A stretch of DNA of 64,000 nt from JAXGMV01 sp040772085. Lineage in GTDB: Bacteria > Chloroflexota > Anaerolineae > Anaerolineales > Anaerolineaceae. Below the pieces are notes generated by a model, which worked only from the letters and a program-made list of their open reading frames with translations, had not been told where the DNA came from and made no database searches. Location of the stretch: the NCBI GenBank assembly GCA_040772085.1, contig JAXGYU010000001.1:1488001-1552000 (forward strand), in the 5' to 3' direction. The translations under genes were made by a program, and so were the position numbers. This document shows positions 24,559 to 33,475 of the stretch, piece after piece (the first letter of the stretch is position 1; the number at the start of each line of letters is the position of its first letter).

Positions 24559-26134
24559 GACCCCACCCCAACCAGGCGAACAGCATGGTTTGCAACGCGA
24601 TAAACAAAAGAAGCAGCAGGCCGTAGACCAGCGATTTCGCCAGCACTACGCCTTCCTGATTTGACAAGCCGACCGTGCTGCAGCCGACGATATTTTTTGC
24701 CGGCGCGATAATACTGCCAATCGATCCTCCTGTCGTCTGCGATGCCAAAATCAGCGGCGTTCCCAATCCCAGCAGTTCAGCGTTCTTCATCTGCAATACC
24801 GCAAAGAGCACATTGGAATTATTGTTGCTGCCGGTAATGAAAGCGCCCAGCGCGCCGATGAATGGCGCGACCATGGGATACAGCATCTGCGGCACGCTCT
24901 GGCTGATGCCTTCCGCCAGCAGGTTAGTCATGCCGGCATGCGTCATTAATATCGCCATCCCCATCATCGCCAGGATTCCAAGACTTGATTTCGCCGCGCT
25001 CTTGAGCATCAATTGCCAAATACGCTGTGCAACATCAGGTTTGTAAAAACCTTTCGCCCGGTATACCAGCCCGGCTGCTACAGACGAAAAGACGAGCATG
25101 AACCCAGGATGTCCAAATAGACTTAAGGTGCGCTGGTCAGCTGCGGAAATGTGACCAAATGCAGTTGAGATTTGCGGAAATTTGAAGGATAGCATCAACA
25201 CATCAAGCGCTTTTGCGACTGATGGGATCAAATTACTGGCAAAAGCAACTACGAGCAAAATGATGTAAGGTGTAAACATCATCGTATAGCTAATGGCTTT
25301 GCCCGTCGGCGCCAGACTGGCAGGCGCCTGGGCGCCAGGGTTATGATCACCCTTGAAAAACGGGATCTGCAGCAACGCCAGGCTGGCGAGCAGACCAGCA
25401 AGCGAGCCGACGGTCGCGCCGAGCGTCCACATGCCATGGGTTGCCATCCAATATTGCACCGCGCCCATGACGGTGCCGATAATGGCAATATAAGGAAGAT
25501 TGCGGATCATGCCCCGCCATCCGCCCGCGAGGAAAGCTACCATCAATGCGCTGGGGAAGGAGACGCTGCCGAGTAAAATCGCTGACATCGGCGCCAGATA
25601 CTCGCCGGAGAGGTTGGTAACCGCCATCATCGACTGATAGGACGTGCCCATCGAACCAAAATTGACCGCCCAACCGTGACCGAGGCTGGTCATGATCACC
25701 GCGGTAATCGGGTTGAAGCCCATGCTCACCAGGAATGGCGCGGTCACCGCGACCGGCACGCCAAAGCCGCCGACGCCCTGCAGGAACGAGACGAACACCC
25801 AGCCGACCAGCAAGCCCTGCAGCGTGCGGTCCGTTGTGAGCGAGGTGAGCATGTTGCCGATGCTGTTGACCGCGCCGGCTTCGTTGGCTACATGGAAGAA
25901 CAGCAATGCCGCCCAGATAATGTACAACACATCCAGCGAGAGCAGCATGGATTTAACTTGTGAATAGGCAATCAACTCGGGCCCGGCGCCAAAGCGCAGC
26001 ATTGCCAGCCCAATGGTAATAAACCAGGCCACGCCGCCCGCCTGAGATCCCCCCCAACGGAAACCAAGCATCAGTATCAGGATGACGATCACCGGCGAGA
26101 TTGCCAGCAACCAGTTGAGGAAAGATAATTGCAT
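24551..26134 (-). CDS. lctP: L-lactate permease (LctP/LldP family)
   Basis: A 527-residue transporter with about 12-14 hydrophobic segments. QGVGGFGVPVAVTAPFLVSMGFNP near residues 120-145 and TSLGHGWAVNFGSMGTSYQSM are LctP motifs. FITGSNNNSNVLFAVLQ and ILASQTTGGSIGSIIAPAKNIVGCSTVGL near the end are also diagnostic. It imports lactate or glycolate with protons at the cytoplasmic membrane. A short membrane protein overlaps its 3' end. No lactate dehydrogenase gene is in the window. Confidence 0.92.
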   Translation of the reverse strand: MQLSFLNWLLAISPVIVILILMLGFRWGGSQAGGVAWFITIGLAMLRFGAGPELIAYSQVKSMLLSLDVLYIIWAALLFFHVANEAGAVNSIGNMLTSLTTDRTLQGLLVGWVFVSFLQGVGGFGVPVAVTAPFLVSMGFNPITAVIMTSLGHGWAVNFGSMGTSYQSMMAVTNLSGEYLAPMSAILLGSVSFPSALMVAFLAGGWRGMIRNLPYIAIIGTVMGAVQYWMATHGMWTLGATVGSLAGLLASLALLQIPFFKGDHNPGAQAPASLAPTGKAISYTMMFTPYIILLVVAFASNLIPSVAKALDVLMLSFKFPQISTAFGHISAADQRTLSLFGHPGFMLVFSSVAAGLVYRAKGFYKPDVAQRIWQLMLKSAAKSSLGILAMMGMAILMTHAGMTNLLAEGISQSVPQMLYPMVAPFIGALGAFITGSNNNSNVLFAVLQMKNAELLGLGTPLILASQTTGGSIGSIIAPAKNIVGCSTVGLSNQEGVVLAKSLVYGLLLLLFIALQTMLFAWLGWGHV

Positions 26135-26292
26135 TAAACCAATTCCTTTTCAGTCGAGCGACATGATTATAACCTACGAAAAATATACGCCAAGACCGTC
26201 CATGCTTGTCTTTTAGACTTACAATTATTTCCAATGGTCATCTGTCCATTCATGCTCCACAGCTATGAGTGGCTATTGTCAACGAGGCGCCT

Positions 26293-28848
26293 ATGAACAA
26301 ATCAACGCTTACCCCCCAACCCACTGACACAGCCTACTGGAGCATGCCAACCCCCCAGGTGATGCAGCAGTTGCGATCATCGGAGACGGGACTGTCGCAG
26401 ACAGAGGCAGCAGAACGCCTGCAACGCGTCGGTCGAAACCTGCTTGAGACTCATGGCGAATTCACTCCGGTCAAACTCTTCCTGGCGCAATTCAAAAGCC
26501 CAATCGTCCTGATCCTGCTCGTTGCGACATTAGTTTCAGCATTCGTTCAAGACTGGACAGACGCCGCCATTATCCTGGTCATCGTTCTCGCCAGCGCAAC
26601 CCTGAGTTTCACTCAGGAATACAGCGCCAACAGTGCTGCTGCCAAACTGAAGGAACAGATCGCGCATAAAACACGCGTGCTGCGCGGTGGGCAGGAGACC
26701 GAAATCCTGGCTGAAGAGGTCGTACCGGGCGATGTCCTCCTGCTTTCAGCCGGCAGCCTGATCCCCGCAGACGCCCTCATGCTCGAAGCCAAGGATTTCT
26801 TCGTCAACCAGGCTGTCTTAACCGGTGAAACCTTCCCGGTTGAAAAGACCGCGAGCACGCTGCCTGAATCTGCCTCGTTGAGCGAGCGGACGAACATGGT
26901 CTTCATGGGCACCAGCGTACGCTCAGGCAGCGCCAAAGCTGTGGTGACTGAGACGGGACCGCATACCTTTTTTGGCAAGACTGCCCACCGGCTCACCGTC
27001 CGTCCGCCTGTCAGCGAATTCGAGCTGGGGATCAGCAAACTCGGAACCTTGCTGACCGAGGTGATGGTCTTTCTGGTGGCTGCCATTTTTATCATCAATG
27101 TCCTCTATCAAAAACCGCCAATAGATTCCCTATTGTTTTCGATCGCGCTCGGTGTGGGTCTGACACCGCAGCTCCTGCCTGCCATCATCAATATCAATCT
27201 CTCCCGCGGCGCGCGTGCCATGGCGCAGCATGGCGTCATCGTCCGCAGGCTGTCGTCAATCGAAAATCTGGGCAGCATGGATACGCTCTGCACCGATAAG
27301 ACCGGCACAATCACCGCCGGCGTGGTCAAGCTGGACCACACCTTTGACCCTGCAGGAAATGAGTCGCAGACGGTCAGTTCATTGGCGTGGCTCAATTCAC
27401 ATTTTCAAACCGGCCTGGTCAATCCGCTGGATGAAGCCATCCTCGCGCAAGCGACCGCGCCGCAAGAGTCATACACCAAGGCGGATGAAATCCCCTATGA
27501 TTTTTTCCGCAAACGTCTGAGCGTGGTGGTGGAACTGGAGAATAAACGCTCTCTGATTTGCAAAGGCGCTTTTGAAAACATCCTGCAGGCTTGCACGCAG
27601 CAGGCAAACGCGCAGGGTGCGGCACCGCTGACGCCTGAGGACATAGCCGCGCTCGAGACCCTTTACCAGCAGTGGTCCGGTGAGGGATACCGGGTGCTGG
27701 GACTGGCGACCAAAGCAGTTGACCATCGTGATTGCTGTTATTCGCGTGATGATGAAGCCGGGATGACTTTCGAAGGATTTCTGCTCTTCTTTGATCCGCC
27801 CAAACCTGACGTCGCAGCGACGATCGAACGGCTGCGTAAGCTGGGGGTGAATGTAAAGATCATCACCGGCGATAACCACCTGGTAGCTGCTCATGTCGCC
27901 ACTCAGATTGGACTGCAAGACGCGGCCATCCTGACAGGAAATGATTTGGGTCAGATGAGCGACGAAGCCCTGTGGCACCAGGCCGAACGCACCGACATTT
28001 TCGCCGAGGTCGATCCTGCCGGCAAGGAACGGATCATCCTGGCGCTCAAGAAGACGAATCATGTCGTCGGCTACATGGGTGACGGCATCAATGACTCGCC
28101 TTCGCTGCACAGCGCGGATGTCGGTCTCTCAGTTGAGAATGCCGTCGATGTCGCCAAGGAATCCGCTGATATTGTCCTTCTGCGGCAGGACCTGGCAGCA
28201 TTGGAAAAGGGAATCATCGAGGGCAGAAAGACGTTTGCCAATACCCTCAAGTACATTTTCATGGCGGTCAGCGCCAATTTTGGCAATATGTTCAGCGTAG
28301 CTGGTGCTTCTCTCTTTCTGCCGTTCCTGCCGCTGCTTCCCAAGCAGATCCTCCTGATCAACTTTCTGACCGACTTTCCAGAGATGACGATCGCCGGCGA
28401 TAACGTCGATGACGTTTATATCAACAAGCCGCACCGCTGGGACGTCAGCTTCATCAGGCGCTTCATGGTCGTGTTTGGTCTGCTCAGCTCGGTCTTTGAC
28501 TATCTGACCTTCGCGCTGCTGATCTGGGTCTTTCACGCGTCAGAGACTCACTTCCAGACCGGCTGGTTCATTGAATCAGTCCTCTCAGCCATGCTGGTTG
28601 TCTTTGCGGTCCGCACGCGGCTGCCGTTTCACCGCAGCAAGCCCAGCCGCCTGATGATCATCATGACGGTGATCTCCGCGCTGGTTGTGCTCGCGCTGCC
28701 CTATTCCCCTCTGGCAGGGCTGCTTGGTTTCGCTCCATTGCCGGCCCCATTGCTGGCTCTGATCTTCGGCATTATCCTGCTGTACTTTGCCTCGACCGAG
28801 GTAGTCAAGCGCTGGTTTTATGCCCGTGCAGCGAATCGGGCAGACTAG
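26293..28848 (+). CDS. mgtA: P-type ATPase, MgtA/MgtB type
   Basis: An 851-residue P3B-type ATPase. The actuator loop is LTGETFPVEK; the phosphorylation motif SMDTLCTDKTGTITAG has Asp at about 335; the nucleotide domain has ICKGAFE and the hinge is MGDGINDSPSLHSADVGLSV. Ten membrane segments are expected, with QILLINFLTDFPEMTIAGDNVD near the C-terminal block typical of MgtA. It would import magnesium from the outside. The start at 26293 (GAGG upstream) is preferred to a GTG at 26269. It is 12 bp from the lysyl-PG-synthase-like gene, so the two form an operon. Confidence 0.93.
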   Translation: MNKSTLTPQPTDTAYWSMPTPQVMQQLRSSETGLSQTEAAERLQRVGRNLLETHGEFTPVKLFLAQFKSPIVLILLVATLVSAFVQDWTDAAIILVIVLASATLSFTQEYSANSAAAKLKEQIAHKTRVLRGGQETEILAEEVVPGDVLLLSAGSLIPADALMLEAKDFFVNQAVLTGETFPVEKTASTLPESASLSERTNMVFMGTSVRSGSAKAVVTETGPHTFFGKTAHRLTVRPPVSEFELGISKLGTLLTEVMVFLVAAIFIINVLYQKPPIDSLLFSIALGVGLTPQLLPAIININLSRGARAMAQHGVIVRRLSSIENLGSMDTLCTDKTGTITAGVVKLDHTFDPAGNESQTVSSLAWLNSHFQTGLVNPLDEAILAQATAPQESYTKADEIPYDFFRKRLSVVVELENKRSLICKGAFENILQACTQQANAQGAAPLTPEDIAALETLYQQWSGEGYRVLGLATKAVDHRDCCYSRDDEAGMTFEGFLLFFDPPKPDVAATIERLRKLGVNVKIITGDNHLVAAHVATQIGLQDAAILTGNDLGQMSDEALWHQAERTDIFAEVDPAGKERIILALKKTNHVVGYMGDGINDSPSLHSADVGLSVENAVDVAKESADIVLLRQDLAALEKGIIEGRKTFANTLKYIFMAVSANFGNMFSVAGASLFLPFLPLLPKQILLINFLTDFPEMTIAGDNVDDVYINKPHRWDVSFIRRFMVVFGLLSSVFDYLTFALLIWVFHASETHFQTGWFIESVLSAMLVVFAVRTRLPFHRSKPSRLMIIMTVISALVVLALPYSPLAGLLGFAPLPAPLLALIFGIILLYFASTEVVKRWFYARAANRAD

Positions 28849-28860
28849 GAGCGAGCCGCT

Positions 28861-30507
28861 ATGAACAAGGATATTCTGCGCAGTAAACTCGCCCGGCACG
28901 GCGTCCGTGCCACCGCGCTTCTCACGGTGGTGATGGGAATTGTCAACCTGATCTCTGCCACAATGCCGGCGCTCGCTGAACGCGTGCAGGCCTTCGAGCC
29001 ATTCGTCCCGCTGGAAGTGCGCCACGGCAGCCGGCTGGCGTCGGCAGTACTTGGGTTCTTCCTGATCATCCTGGCCTATGGCTTGTCGCGCCGCAAACAC
29101 ATTTCCTGGCTTCTGGCACTGGCTACCCTGAGCTTCACGCTTGTGACACATCTATTGAAAGGGCTCGACTTTGAAGAAGCCAGCCTGGCGCTGCTGCTGA
29201 TCATTCTGCTGCTGGTGCTGCGTCACTCCTTCCACGCACGCTCTGACCCGCCCTCCGTGCGCCAGGGGTTCATGACCCTGATCATGGCGCTGCTGTTCAC
29301 GCTTGTCTATGGCTCACTAGGATTCTTTCTCCTGGACCGGCACTTTAAAATTTCCTATAACCTTGGTCAAGCCGTATGGCAGACTTTGGTCTTGTTCACA
29401 ACCTTCACTGACCCGACACTCGTGCCGGTGACCGGCTTCGGACATTACTTCATCGTATCTATTTACGTCATCGCTGCGGTGACGCTGGCTTTTGCCCTGT
29501 TTATGCTGGTGCGTCCGGTGCTCATCCGAAAACCAGCCAGCGAGAATGAGCGGGAACAAGCGCGCGCGATCGTTGAGCGGTATGGCAACAGCCCCCTGGC
29601 GAGGACGACTTTATTCGATGATAAATCGTACTTCTTTAGCCCTGCCGGCAGCATGATTGCTTATACGGCGCGCTATGGCGCGGCGATCGCGTTAGGCGAC
29701 CCCATTGGTCCGGCGGAACAAATGGGCGAAGCCATCGCTGGCTACAGCCAGTTCTGCCATGGCAATGACTGGCGCCCGGCATTCATGTCGATCCGGCCAG
29801 ACTACCTGGCGCTTTACCAGAAGGCCGGCTTTCAGAGCGCCTGCATCGGCAACGAAGGCATTGTCGACCTCGCGACCTTTACCCTGGAAGGCAGCCGCAA
29901 TAAAGACGTCCGCAACGCCGTCAGCAAGGTTCAGCGCGGGGGTTATACGACCGAGGTGCTGCAACCGCCCCTGACTGAGGGGATCATGCGCGAATTGCGG
30001 GAAGTCAGTGATGCCTGGCTGGCGGATCATCAGACCGGCGAGATGGGCTTTACGGTCGGCAAATTTGAAGATGACTACATTCGCACTTCGCCGGTGATCA
30101 TTGCCAAGAACGCCGGGGGGCAGATCGTGGCGTTCGCCAATCTGGTGTCGGAGTATCAGAGGAACGAGCTGACGCTGGACCTGATGCGTCATTACCCAAA
30201 GCCGGAGCATGGCATCATGGAGACTTTATTTGCCAGAATGTTTGAGTGGGCCAGAGGGCAGGGCTATGCGACCTTCAACCTGGGCTTGAGCGCGCTGACC
30301 GGCGTGGGCGAGCTGCCGGATGACCCGCGGCTCGAGCAATTGCTGCACACCCTCTCTACGCATTTTGAGCGTTACTACAGTTTTTCCGGACTGCACAACT
30401 TTAAAGAGAAGTTCCACCCGCGCTGGGAACCGAGGTATCTCGCCTGGCAAAATTCCGCAGACCTGCCCGCCATCGGCGCGGCTTTCTATCGTGCGGTTTA
30501 TGGCTGA
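28861..30507 (+). CDS. Lysylphosphatidylglycerol synthase-like protein (MprF C-terminal, DUF2156)
   Basis: A 548-residue protein. Six or seven membrane helices fill residues 15-230, followed by a DUF2156/MprF-C transferase domain with YGNSPLARTTLFDDKSYFF, GDPIGPAEQMGEAI, GNEGIVDLATFTLEGSRNKDVRNAV and GFTVGKFEDDYI, then FNLGLSALTGVGEL. It would transfer an aminoacyl group (lysine or similar) from tRNA to phosphatidylglycerol, giving a positive charge to the membrane. It lacks the full 8-helix flippase of MprF. AGGAG precedes the ATG. It is co-transcribed with mgtA. Confidence 0.88.
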   Translation: MNKDILRSKLARHGVRATALLTVVMGIVNLISATMPALAERVQAFEPFVPLEVRHGSRLASAVLGFFLIILAYGLSRRKHISWLLALATLSFTLVTHLLKGLDFEEASLALLLIILLLVLRHSFHARSDPPSVRQGFMTLIMALLFTLVYGSLGFFLLDRHFKISYNLGQAVWQTLVLFTTFTDPTLVPVTGFGHYFIVSIYVIAAVTLAFALFMLVRPVLIRKPASENEREQARAIVERYGNSPLARTTLFDDKSYFFSPAGSMIAYTARYGAAIALGDPIGPAEQMGEAIAGYSQFCHGNDWRPAFMSIRPDYLALYQKAGFQSACIGNEGIVDLATFTLEGSRNKDVRNAVSKVQRGGYTTEVLQPPLTEGIMRELREVSDAWLADHQTGEMGFTVGKFEDDYIRTSPVIIAKNAGGQIVAFANLVSEYQRNELTLDLMRHYPKPEHGIMETLFARMFEWARGQGYATFNLGLSALTGVGELPDDPRLEQLLHTLSTHFERYYSFSGLHNFKEKFHPRWEPRYLAWQNSADLPAIGAAFYRAVYG

Positions 30508-30527
30508 TCTTCTCTGGTTGTAGAGAG

Positions 30528-30557
30528 CAGGCGCGACTTGAAGTCGCGCCTGTTTTT
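30528..30557 (+). terminator. Terminator of the mgtA operon
   Basis: Stem CAGGCGCGACTT/AAGTCGCGCCTG with a single-base loop, followed by TTTTTATA. Confidence 0.85.
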
Positions 30558-30582
30558 ATAAAGGGTTACTAAATCGAGAGCG

Positions 30583-32814
30583 TTACTGCTCAGGCTGCCA
30601 GGTGAACGTATGGATGGACGTTTCGCCGCGTGTGACGGGGTCGGAGAAGCGCGCGGTCATCGGTCCGCCGGGGATGCTCCAGAAAGAGCAGCCGAACTGC
30701 AGGTCAGGCATATCGTAAGGCCGGGGCTGGTAGCCAAAGGTACCAAAGCCATTGTTTTCATGCCCCAGCAGCGCGATGGATAGACCCTTCAATTGTTGAT
30801 CCTGCTCAAAGTTGAAGCGGTAGCTGGTGAGCCCCCAGCCGGCATCCGCGACGACGATGTCCTTCAACACTAGCCGCACGGAACCCAGCAGCACTTCCTG
30901 ATTGAGTTCAAGCCGGTCGCCGACCTTGGGATTAGCGCCAAAGTCAAACTGAACCTCGGCGGCGGCATCCGGCGCGGGATGCTCAAGCCAGGTAACCGGC
31001 ATGCTGAGCGTCACCGGATATGCCACGCCGCTCTTCGGCAGCTCGACCGCAAACTGCGGGACGAGCGGTACGGTCGCGATCGCGTCAAGCAGCTCAGATT
31101 TGTCTTCCGGCACAACCACGGGCAGGTCCTTGCCCTCGGCGTCACGCACGGACAGCTCGCCGAATTGCGCCTCGGTTACTTCATAATCACGGTCGACGGT
31201 CAGATCGGACATGTCGATGCCGCCAACCAGGGCATACGACTCAGGCTTCTCAACGGCGTGATGCACGCGCAGCAATGAGCGCCCGGCTTCGGCTGGCTGG
31301 TCACTAACAAGTCCCTCGGGCGACCATGAACCAATAAAGCTGATCTTGTCACCCAGGACAGCAGGTTGAGAGACGCGCACGGTTAGTTTACCGCTGGGAA
31401 TCTGCTGCTGATAGAGGACCGACTGGGTGAACTCAAAAGGCTTGTCCAACTGGAAGCTGGTGCTGCCGCTCATGTTGGATGGGTGACCCAGCACTTCCAC
31501 GTCGCTCTGCACAACCTTGCCCTCACTTCCGTCAAAGTTGAAGGCGTAGCCGCCAAATTCACTCTTTGCGATGGACTTCAATCTGAATTTCACCGAACCA
31601 ATCTGGATAGACTGATTAACCTCCAGCGGCTGGTCGGATGCCAATACCGCAGACCCGTCGAATTCGACATCGGCGAAGGCAACTTTTTCTGGGAATGATC
31701 GCGTATACACGTTCTGCTTGGCATAGACCGGATAGTCAACGCCAGATTTGGGCAAGACCAGCACGGGCATCGACGGGGAATATCTCATCCGGTCTTCTTC
31801 GGACATCTGGTCACTCAAGCTGCTGGTGAAATCCCACATTTGGAGAACTGTTTCATGATCCAGCTCTGGAAATTCCTTACCATTGGCATCATAGAACACA
31901 GGCCCGAACGGCACGAGATAGAGATATCCATTGGAGCGAATCTCGTAATCCATCTCCCACGGAAAAGCCCAGGCAACCCAGATGCTATCTGGTTTCTCGA
32001 CAATACCGATCAGGTCCATTTCACCCATCCGGTCACCATCGACGATTTTAGCCGGCATCACATCTGTCTCAGGCTGCGCGACAGCCGCTTCGGTCGCGGT
32101 TAACCCTGCTTCTGATTTATCCGATTCTTTCACGATTATTGCCGGATAGGAAATGATCTCACCGCTAGCCGGCTTGAAGGTCAGCGGCAGCTCCCAGTTC
32201 TCCGGCGCCAAGCCCGGACCCGTCATCGACAGACAGGGAAAGACTAGCACGGCTTCATTCACTTCGGCGGGATAAGGGGCGGCGATTGTTAATTGGATCG
32301 AGTCGCCAATGCCTGACCCGCTGCGCGCCTCCAGAATCGTGCCGTCAGGCTGGCGCAGGTGTGGCGGAACGTTGCAGGTACGGTTGCCAAATGGCGGAAT
32401 GGCCGCATCGGGCACGCCCGTCAAGGTATAGCGGATGACGGTCTTGTCAGGGCTGAGCAGCGCGTAGCTGACCTCGATAGTAATGCCCTCGCGCGTAACG
32501 CTCACCGGTTCAGCCAGCTCGCGCATCGCGCCGCTGGTCTCCACCAGCCCCACGCCGGGGATGTAGCCGATCAGCGACTGCAGTTGTGCCAGCACGCGTT
32601 GCGGACCGCTGGCGAGCAGGATGATAATTGCCAGTGCCAGTACCGCCAGCGCCGGCACGACAGCCCGCGGCAAGCCGAAGAACGGCGCCCGGCGCTCTTT
32701 CTGCATCGGCAGACGCTGCAGGCGCGCTTCCAGTCTGTTTACGAACGCCGCATCAATTTCCGGACGATCGATGGATGCTTTCAACTTTTCTTCAAAGGAG
32801 TTGGTGCTATTCAT
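30583..32814 (-). CDS. Large single-pass anti-sigma-like protein (DUF4179-related)
   Basis: A 743-residue protein. A short cytosolic N-terminus (residues 1-47, FEEKLKASIDRPEIDAAFVNRLEARLQRLP) is followed by one membrane helix (about 50-70, ALAVLALAIIILLAS). Then comes QRVLAQLQSLIGYIPGVGLVE, a block frequent in Chloroflexota membrane anti-sigma proteins, and over 650 extracytoplasmic residues with repeated beta-rich modules (for example VLPKSGVDYPVYAKQ and VELPKSGVAYPVTLS). Its start overlaps the ECF sigma stop by 8 bp, so it is almost certainly its partner. The stimulus is unknown. Confidence 0.7.
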   Translation of the reverse strand: MNSTNSFEEKLKASIDRPEIDAAFVNRLEARLQRLPMQKERRAPFFGLPRAVVPALAVLALAIIILLASGPQRVLAQLQSLIGYIPGVGLVETSGAMRELAEPVSVTREGITIEVSYALLSPDKTVIRYTLTGVPDAAIPPFGNRTCNVPPHLRQPDGTILEARSGSGIGDSIQLTIAAPYPAEVNEAVLVFPCLSMTGPGLAPENWELPLTFKPASGEIISYPAIIVKESDKSEAGLTATEAAVAQPETDVMPAKIVDGDRMGEMDLIGIVEKPDSIWVAWAFPWEMDYEIRSNGYLYLVPFGPVFYDANGKEFPELDHETVLQMWDFTSSLSDQMSEEDRMRYSPSMPVLVLPKSGVDYPVYAKQNVYTRSFPEKVAFADVEFDGSAVLASDQPLEVNQSIQIGSVKFRLKSIAKSEFGGYAFNFDGSEGKVVQSDVEVLGHPSNMSGSTSFQLDKPFEFTQSVLYQQQIPSGKLTVRVSQPAVLGDKISFIGSWSPEGLVSDQPAEAGRSLLRVHHAVEKPESYALVGGIDMSDLTVDRDYEVTEAQFGELSVRDAEGKDLPVVVPEDKSELLDAIATVPLVPQFAVELPKSGVAYPVTLSMPVTWLEHPAPDAAAEVQFDFGANPKVGDRLELNQEVLLGSVRLVLKDIVVADAGWGLTSYRFNFEQDQQLKGLSIALLGHENNGFGTFGYQPRPYDMPDLQFGCSFWSIPGGPMTARFSDPVTRGETSIHTFTWQPEQ

Positions 32815-33367
32815 TGTCTTGCTCCGCCTGGGCTTGAAGGCGCTCCAGGAGCCGGTAATAGGTTTTCTTCACGCCAGCTTCATTCTTCCTGAGGATGGCG
32901 GCAATCTCGGCAAACGGCAGGTCAGCAACCAGCCGCAAGCGCAGGTATTCCTGTTCCTCCGCGCTCAGCACGCTGATCAGCCGCTCCAGGTCGATCAGCT
33001 GACCCAGGTCGAGCGGGGAGAGGCGCGCCTGATGAGTCTGATCAAGCGCTTCATCATAGGTTGTGATGGCGCGGCTGCCGGCGCGGCGGAAGTAATCGGC
33101 GGCTTTGTTGCGGGCAATCTGAAAGACCCAGGGACGAAAGCGGTCGAGGTCACGCAATTTATGGAAGGACTCCAGCGCGGCGACGAACGTCTGCGAAGTC
33201 AGGTCTTCGGCATCGGCGATGTTGCGCACCCGGCTGTAGAGATAGTAATAAACGGGTGAGACGTTACGCCGGTAGTGTTCGCTGAACGTTGCGCGTTGTG
33301 CGGCTTCCTTCGCCGAGGCAGCCATTTTGCCACTGAGGGAGAGGGGGCCTGTTTTACTCACATTCAT
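32807..33367 (-). CDS. ECF RNA polymerase sigma factor
   Basis: A 186-residue sigma-70 protein with regions 2 and 4 only. Region 2 contains YYLYSRVRNIADAEDLTSQTFVAALESFHKLRDLDRFRPWVFQIARNKAADYFRR (split here for reference: the DLTSQTF and PWVFQIARN motifs). Region 4 has LSAEEQEYLRLRLVADLPFAEIAAILRKNEAGVKKTYYRLLERL. The partner downstream is the large membrane protein it overlaps. It would recruit RNA polymerase once released from the membrane partner. The 2-kb upstream stretch to its 5' side is the palindromic-repeat array. Confidence 0.9.
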   Translation of the reverse strand: MNVSKTGPLSLSGKMAASAKEAAQRATFSEHYRRNVSPVYYYLYSRVRNIADAEDLTSQTFVAALESFHKLRDLDRFRPWVFQIARNKAADYFRRAGSRAITTYDEALDQTHQARLSPLDLGQLIDLERLISVLSAEEQEYLRLRLVADLPFAEIAAILRKNEAGVKKTYYRLLERLQAQAEQDNE

Positions 33368-33475
33368 GGTTTTCCTTGATGGATCCTGTTTATATTGTAG
33401 CTACACAAATAGAGTCGTGCCGGCATGCCGTTTCGGGACAAGTCCATCGAGCCTCAGGCATGGACGAAATACGAA

